Source of the DNA: an uncultured Eubacteriales bacterium
Lineage (GTDB): Bacteria; Bacillota; Clostridia; Peptostreptococcales; Anaerovoracaceae
Assembly: GCA_902773665.1 (NCBI GenBank)
Contig: CACYFF010000006.1
Span: forward strand, 1 to 34,800
Direction of reading: 5' to 3'
Length of the DNA stretch: 34,800 bases
Positions 30,148 through 34,800 of the stretch are shown piece by piece; positions within the stretch are counted from its first letter, which is position 1; each line of letters begins with the position of its first letter. Made by a program: the position numbers and the translations under genes. A model generated the notes under the pieces. It worked only from the letters and a program-made list of their open reading frames with translations. It was not told the DNA's origin and ran no database searches.

Positions 30148-30948
30148 CTAGATATAATGCTTTTCCGATAAGAATCCGGCCAGCTGTTCGCAGGTCTTCA
30201 TGTCATTGCCCTCCAGCATCATTCCCGCGCCTTTCTGGGGAGGCGTAAAGGAAGTAAGGATGTTGGTCGGTGACCCGGACAGGCCGATGGTGGACTTGTC
30301 GATGAGGGGATTGTCCTTCAAAGCTTCGTAATCCAGGACGGTCATGGGCTTGCTGTAGGTATCGAAGATGCCGGTCACCGTCATGTAGCGCGGCGTGTTC
30401 AGCTCCTTGATGCAGGTGACGAGGCAGGGCGTCTTGACCTTGATCGTCATATATCCGTCTTCCAGCATGCGCTTTACGGTGACGCTGTTTCCATCCTTGT
30501 GGATCTCCGCCGCGTAGGTCACCTGGGGCAGATGCAGTTTCTCTGCGATCTGGGGTCCCACCTGGGCAGTATCGCCATCGATCGCCTGGCGGCCGCAGAA
30601 GATGATATCGTCCTCTTCGATTCCGATGGTGTCCAGGCCGGCAGCCAGGATCTGGGAAGTGGCGTAGGTATCGGAACCGCCGAATTCACGGCCGGAGATC
30701 AGGTAGGATCCGTCGCAGCCCATGGCCATGAGCTCCCGCAACATGCTTTCTGCCGGAGGCGGTCCCATGGTGACCGCGTACACGGGGCAGCCCGTCTCGT
30801 CCTTGAGCTTCAGGGCGGCTTCCACCGCGTTCATATCGTCGGGGTTCGTGATGGTCTGCATGGATGCCCGGTTCAGGGTGCCGTCGGGATTGACAGCGAT
30901 CTTGCCGGAGGTATCGGGGACCTGCTTGACGCAAACAAGTATTTTCAT
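30148..30948 (-). CDS. etfB: Electron transfer flavoprotein beta subunit
   Basis: A 266-aa EtfB. It begins MKILVCVKQVPDTSGKIAVN, and the middle holds the nucleotide-binding SDTYATSQILAAGLDTIGIE followed by IIFCGRQAIDGDTAQVGPQI. The adjacent etfA start is 16 bases downstream. Clostridial EtfB proteins of this length occur both in simple and in electron-bifurcating complexes with butyryl-CoA dehydrogenase. It would work in the cytoplasm with the acyl-CoA dehydrogenase encoded just before it. Confidence 0.93.
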   Translation of the reverse strand: MKILVCVKQVPDTSGKIAVNPDGTLNRASMQTITNPDDMNAVEAALKLKDETGCPVYAVTMGPPPAESMLRELMAMGCDGSYLISGREFGGSDTYATSQILAAGLDTIGIEEDDIIFCGRQAIDGDTAQVGPQIAEKLHLPQVTYAAEIHKDGNSVTVKRMLEDGYMTIKVKTPCLVTCIKELNTPRYMTVTGIFDTYSKPMTVLDYEALKDNPLIDKSTIGLSGSPTNILTSFTPPQKGAGMMLEGNDMKTCEQLAGFLSEKHYI

Positions 30949-30966
30949 GTTGATTCGCCCTCCTTC

Positions 30967-32106
30967 TTACAGTCCGATGTTGTTGGAGATGACGACGCGC
31001 TGGATCTCAGAGGTACCTTCGTAGATCTCGGTGATCTTGGCATCCCGCATCATGCGCTCCATGGGATAATCCTGGGTGTAGCCGTAGCCGCCGAACATCT
31101 GAAGCGCTTTGGTGGTGGTCTTCATGGCGTGTTCGGAGCACCAGAGCTTGGCCATGGCGGCTTCCTTGGTGTAGGACTTGCCCTCCGCCTTGCGCGTGGC
31201 AGCCTGGTAGGTCAGCAGACGGCCGGCTTCGCTGGCCAGTTCCATATCCGCCAGCACGAACTGGGTGTTCTGGAACTTGCTGATAGGCCTGCCGAACTGC
31301 TCTCTGGTCTTGACGTAGGCCTTTGCTTCCTCCGTCGCGCCTTCCGCGATGCCCAGCGCCTGGGCTGCGATGCCGATGCGGCCGCCGTCGAGGGTCTGCA
31401 TGGCGATCTTAAAGCCCTTGCCTTCGACACCCAGCAGATTTTCCTTGGGAACGATGCAGTCCTGGAACACGATCTCCGCCGTGGGGGATCCGTGCAGGCC
31501 CATCTTCTGTTCGTGCTTGCCCACGGAGAAGCCGGGGAAGCTGCTCTCCACGATGAAGGCGGAGATGCCGCGGGTACCCTTGGTCTTGTCGGTCATAGCG
31601 AAGACCACGAAGATCTCGGCTACGTAACCGTTGGTGATAAAGACCTTGGAACCGTTCAGAACATAGTGGTCACCTTCCAGGCGGGCTTCCGTCTGACCCT
31701 TGGAGGCGTCGGACCCCGCATTGGGCTCGGTAAGGCAGAATGCGCCGACCTTGCGTCCGGTGGTGAGCATGGGCAGATATTTTGCTTTCTGCGCCGCCGT
31801 GCCGTTTGCCAGGATCGGATCGCAGCAAAGTCCGTTATGCGTTGCTACGATGTCGCCGGTGGAGGCGCACTGTTTGCTGAGTTCTTCGATGCAGATGGCA
31901 GATGCCAGAGGATCTGCCCCCGCGCCGCCGTATTCCTTGGGAACGCAGATGCCCATAACGCCAAGGTCGAACAGCTTGTCGATGTTCTCCTTGGGATAGG
32001 TGCAGGTGCGGTCGGTCTCGGCAGCGATCGGTTTCACTTCGTTTTCGGTGAACGATGCCATCATCTTGCGCAACATCTGATGTTCACGGCTCAGATTGAA
32101 ATCCAT
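30967..32106 (-). CDS. Acyl-CoA dehydrogenase (short-chain/butyryl-CoA-type)
   Basis: A 379-aa FAD acyl-CoA dehydrogenase of standard length. FCLTEPNAGSDASKGQT and GLHGSPTAEIVFQD contact the flavin and substrate. The C-terminal IYEGTSEIQRVVISNN contains the catalytic-base Glu in the short-chain position. QMFGGYGYTQDYPMERMMRD is the usual signature. It should interconvert acyl-CoA and trans-2-enoyl-CoA, passing electrons to EtfBA. With crotonase next door it could be butyryl-CoA dehydrogenase, but no thiolase or hydroxybutyryl-CoA dehydrogenase is in view, so the chain length is open. Confidence 0.93.
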   Translation of the reverse strand: MDFNLSREHQMLRKMMASFTENEVKPIAAETDRTCTYPKENIDKLFDLGVMGICVPKEYGGAGADPLASAICIEELSKQCASTGDIVATHNGLCCDPILANGTAAQKAKYLPMLTTGRKVGAFCLTEPNAGSDASKGQTEARLEGDHYVLNGSKVFITNGYVAEIFVVFAMTDKTKGTRGISAFIVESSFPGFSVGKHEQKMGLHGSPTAEIVFQDCIVPKENLLGVEGKGFKIAMQTLDGGRIGIAAQALGIAEGATEEAKAYVKTREQFGRPISKFQNTQFVLADMELASEAGRLLTYQAATRKAEGKSYTKEAAMAKLWCSEHAMKTTTKALQMFGGYGYTQDYPMERMMRDAKITEIYEGTSEIQRVVISNNIGL

Positions 32107-32124
32107 ACTTTAAGTCTCCTTATG

Positions 32125-32901
32125 TTATTTTCCGCAGAAATGCTTCTCTCTCTTTTCCAGGAAAGCGGTCATGCCTTCCTTCTGGTCTTCCGTGGCAAAG
32201 CACAGGGCGAACAGCTCGTTCTCGTAAGAGATGGCGCTGTCCATGTCCATCTGCATGCCGCGGTCGATGCAGGCCTTGGCGTAACGGACGGCGATGGGCG
32301 CGTTCGCGGCAAAGGACTTCGCCATCTCCACAGCGCCGTTCATCAGTTCTTCCGGCGCGTAGACCACGTTTACCAGGCCGATCTTTTCGGCCTCATCCGC
32401 CTTGATCATCTTCCCGGAGAAGATGAGTTCCTTCGCCTTGGCGATGCCGACTCTTCTGGGAAGGCGTTGGGTGCCGGAGAAGCCCGGGGTGATCCCGAGA
32501 CCCACTTCCGGCTGGCCGAACTTGGCCTTTTCGGACGCCAGGATAATATCGCAGGACATGGCCAGTTCGCAGCCGCCGCCTAAGGCGAAACCGTTGACCG
32601 CAGCGATCGTGGGGATCGGCAGCTGCTCGATACGGCGCATCAGCGCGCTGCCCCTTCTGCCCCAGGATCTGCCTGCAGCGGCATCCATGGGACGTTGCTC
32701 CGCGATATCGGCGCCGGCCACGAAGCTGCGGCCTTCGCCGGTCAGGATGAGCGCTGCCAGTTCCTTATCGTTTTCCACTTCGCAGACCGCCTGTTCCAGT
32801 TCGCCGATGACCATGGAATTCAGCGCGTTGAGCGCTTCCGGCCGGTTGATCGTGATGACGGCGATATTTTCTTGTTTTTCATATCGGATCGTTTCGTACA
32901 T
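32125..32901 (-). CDS. Crotonase-family enoyl-CoA hydratase
   Basis: A 258-aa crotonase. The oxyanion-hole segments are SFVAGADIAEQRPMDA and AAVNGFALGGGCELAMSCD, and the catalytic Glu lies in KFGQPEVGLGITPGFSGTQR. These match 3-hydroxybutyryl-CoA dehydratase-like enzymes. It lies between PFOR (12-base gap) and the acyl-CoA dehydrogenase (18-base gap). Together these two enzymes would convert a 3-hydroxyacyl-CoA to the saturated acyl-CoA. Confidence 0.92.
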   Translation of the reverse strand: MYETIRYEKQENIAVITINRPEALNALNSMVIGELEQAVCEVENDKELAALILTGEGRSFVAGADIAEQRPMDAAAGRSWGRRGSALMRRIEQLPIPTIAAVNGFALGGGCELAMSCDIILASEKAKFGQPEVGLGITPGFSGTQRLPRRVGIAKAKELIFSGKMIKADEAEKIGLVNVVYAPEELMNGAVEMAKSFAANAPIAVRYAKACIDRGMQMDMDSAISYENELFALCFATEDQKEGMTAFLEKREKHFCGK

Positions 32902-32913
32902 GGTCTGTCCTCC

Positions 32914-34800
32914 CTATTCTTCCGCCATCTTGACGTACTTCGCATAGCGGGCCTTGGCGTTCGCGTAGAACTTTTCATACAGGTCGTCCGCATACTCGGG
33001 GAAGTTGTTCTTCAGGGACGCATAGCGGTTCTCACCCTGCAGATAGGCCGCGATCTTGGTGCTGTCAGGTTCCGGAGAATCCAGCTGGAACGGGTTCTTG
33101 CCTTCGGCCGCTCTTCTCGGGTCATACCGGTACAGGTGCCAATAGCCGCATTCCACGGCCTTCTTCATCTCATCCTGGGTGGTGCTCATGCCGGCTTTGA
33201 TGCCGTGCTCCAGGCAGGGGCAGTACGCGATGACGATGGCAGGACCGGGATAGCTCTCCGCTTCTCTCAGAGCCTTGAGAGTCTGCGCCTGGTCGTAGCC
33301 CATAGCGACCTGCGCCACGTAGACGTAGCCGTAGGTCATCAGGATGGCGCCCAGATCCTTCTTGGCGACCTGTTTGCCGCCCGCGGAGAACTTCGCCGTA
33401 GCGGAGATGTTCGTCGCCTTAGAGGACTGTCCGCCGGTGTTGGAGTAGACTTCCGTATCCAGGACCAGCAGGTTGACATCGCGGTTCTGCGCCATGACGT
33501 GATCGATGCCGCCGAAGCCGATATCGTAGGCCCAGCCGTCGCCGCCGATGGCCCAGACGGACTTCTTGGACAGGTATTCCCTGTTATCCTTTACGTAGCA
33601 CGCGTCGACGTTATCGCAGCCTTCGAGCGCTGCCAGCAGTGCGTCGGTCACAGCGCGGGTCTTTTCCTTGTCTTCCCAGTTGTTCAGGTAATCTTTGCAT
33701 TCCTTCTCCGCGATGCCGGCATCCTTGAGGGCCTGCACGTGCAGCAGCAGTTCCTTGCGGATGGAATCCTGGGCGTGGAAGAAGCCGTAGGCGAATTCCG
33801 CGTTATCCTCGAACAGGGAGTGTTCCCAGGCGGGGCCTCTGCCCTGGGCATCCTTGCAGTACGGCAGGATGGGTGCACCGCCGGAGTAAGCGGAGGAGCA
33901 GCCTGCCGCGTTGCCCGCATACATCCGGTCGCCTACCAGCTGGGAGAGCAGCTTGAGGTAGGTCGTCTCCGCGCAGCCTGCACAGGCGGCGGAGAACTGG
34001 AAGTAGGGCTTGGAGAACTGGATGGACTTTACGTTCTTGTCGCTGATGACGTCCTTCTTCAGATACGCCTCGTTCATGGCGACTTCGTCGAAGTTCTTCT
34101 GTTCGTTCTTCATCTCTTCGAAGGGTTTCATGACGAGAGCGCCCTTCTCCTTGGCCGGGCAGACCGTGAGACATACGCCGCAGCCCAGGCAGTCGTAGGG
34201 AGAGACCTGCATACGGAAGCTGTAGGCGGGAGCGTCTTTGCCCAGGCCCTTGGCGGGAACCGTTACGAAGCTTTCGGGAACGCCCTTCTTTTCTTCTACG
34301 GTGAGAAGCACCGGGCGGATAGCCGCATGGGGGCAGGCCATGGCGCAGCGGTTGCATTGGATGCAGGCATCCGCGTTCCAGGCGGGCACGTTGACCGCAA
34401 CACCGCGCTTGGCGTAAGCGGAAGTGCCATTCTCCCAGGTGCCGTCCAGCACGCCGTGCTTGGCGAAGACGGAAACGGGCAGCTCGTTGCCCTTCTGGCG
34501 GTCACAGGGAATGACGATGTCCTTGACGAATTCCGTCGCGCAGATCTCGGGCTGCGCGTCGTCAGGAGCCGTCGCCCAGGAAGCGGGGATCTCCACCTTT
34601 TCGGCGGCATTGACGCCCAGTTCGACGGCCTTGTCGTTCAGATCGACGATCCTCTGGCCGGCCTTCTTGAAGTAGGAGTTATAGTTGTTCTTCTTCATAT
34701 CCTCGACAGCGGTATCCAGGGGGATGACCTTCGTGAGCGCGAAGAACGCTGCCTGCAGAATGTTGTTGGTGCGGTTGCCCAGACCGATCTCTCTGGCGAT
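32914..34800 (-). CDS. Pyruvate:ferredoxin oxidoreductase, C-terminal half (runs off window)
   Basis: About 628 codons are in the window and the frame stays open to the right edge; an internal Met at 34698 is not the start. The visible part begins within the domain reading IGLGNRTNNILQAAFFALTK. Two [4Fe-4S] motifs follow: CIQCNRCAMACP and CLGCGVCLTVCP. The thiamine diphosphate domain has CAGCAETTYLKLL, WAIGGDGWAYDIGFGGIDHV and LDTEVYSNTGGQSSKAT. This is the homomeric PFOR (NifJ-type), normally close to 1,170 residues. It converts pyruvate and CoA to acetyl-CoA, CO2 and reduced ferredoxin. It is the first visible gene of the operon. Confidence 0.93.
   Translation of the reverse strand: MAREIGLGNRTNNILQAAFFALTKVIPLDTAVEDMKKNNYNSYFKKAGQRIVDLNDKAVELGVNAAEKVEIPASWATAPDDAQPEICATEFVKDIVIPCDRQKGNELPVSVFAKHGVLDGTWENGTSAYAKRGVAVNVPAWNADACIQCNRCAMACPHAAIRPVLLTVEEKKGVPESFVTVPAKGLGKDAPAYSFRMQVSPYDCLGCGVCLTVCPAKEKGALVMKPFEEMKNEQKNFDEVAMNEAYLKKDVISDKNVKSIQFSKPYFQFSAACAGCAETTYLKLLSQLVGDRMYAGNAAGCSSAYSGGAPILPYCKDAQGRGPAWEHSLFEDNAEFAYGFFHAQDSIRKELLLHVQALKDAGIAEKECKDYLNNWEDKEKTRAVTDALLAALEGCDNVDACYVKDNREYLSKKSVWAIGGDGWAYDIGFGGIDHVMAQNRDVNLLVLDTEVYSNTGGQSSKATNISATAKFSAGGKQVAKKDLGAILMTYGYVYVAQVAMGYDQAQTLKALREAESYPGPAIVIAYCPCLEHGIKAGMSTTQDEMKKAVECGYWHLYRYDPRRAAEGKNPFQLDSPEPDSTKIAAYLQGENRYASLKNNFPEYADDLYEKFYANAKARYAKYVKMAEE

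Noticed and set aside
30499-32583. 694-codon plus-strand open frame
   Set aside because: Antisense to crotonase, acyl-CoA dehydrogenase and etfB, whose family motifs are unmistakable; the plus-strand product has no domain logic.

Overview
ORGANISM. The window looks like chromosomal DNA from an anaerobic, low-to-mid GC Gram-positive bacterium of the Clostridia. Supporting signs are pyruvate:ferredoxin oxidoreductase, an acyl-CoA dehydrogenase/EtfBA/crotonase operon, strong GGAGG-type ribosome binding sites, a sortase-type cell-wall protein, a lipoprotein-type solute-binding protein and a tRNA gene with an encoded CCA. The genus cannot be fixed from sequence reading alone.  REGION 1 (1-13,060), accessory, defence-island-like. 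Almost all genes lie on the minus strand. Reading leftward from 2329 there is a tightly overlapped operon: an orphan 97-aa protein, two tandem paralogous SAM-methyltransferase-like proteins, an Eco57I-class DNA methylase cut off after about 107 codons, a membrane-protein remnant joined at that cut, and the start of a TIR-domain protein that runs off the window. Next come a partial duplication flanking a zinc-ribbon membrane protein (2617-4094), a DJ-1/PfpI protein, a MntA/HepT toxin-antitoxin pair, several orphan small genes, an ADP-ribosylglycohydrolase, a WYL-domain regulator, two more orphans, a HipB/HipA pair enclosed by two 170-bp structured direct repeats, and an SSB with an orphan partner. 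Five minus-strand promoters here share a TGTCC half-site, often as an inverted repeat, about 20-22 bp upstream of the -10. One of them drives the WYL regulator itself, which suggests a small local regulon.  REGION 2 (13,061-16,760). A flavin split-barrel protein, a large secreted Glu-rich, Ig-like, sortase-anchored surface protein, and tRNA-Glu(CTC).  REGION 3 (16,768-28,067), catabolic. A LysR regulator faces a long minus-strand operon: opine-dehydrogenase-family enzyme, nitroreductase, a complete Dpp/Opp-type ABC importer (binding protein, two permeases, two ATPases) and a UxaA/GarD-type dehydratase. After a strong hairpin follows a LarA/DUF2088-like protein. This reads as uptake and breakdown of one unidentified small molecule.  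REGION 4 (28,165-34,800), energy metabolism. A minus-strand operon of PFOR (N-terminus outside the window), crotonase, acyl-CoA dehydrogenase, EtfB, EtfA and an HpcH/HpaI aldolase. The aldolase could supply pyruvate to PFOR, and the acyl-CoA dehydrogenase/Etf pair could serve as an electron sink. No CRISPR array, rRNA, integrase or intact transposase was seen.
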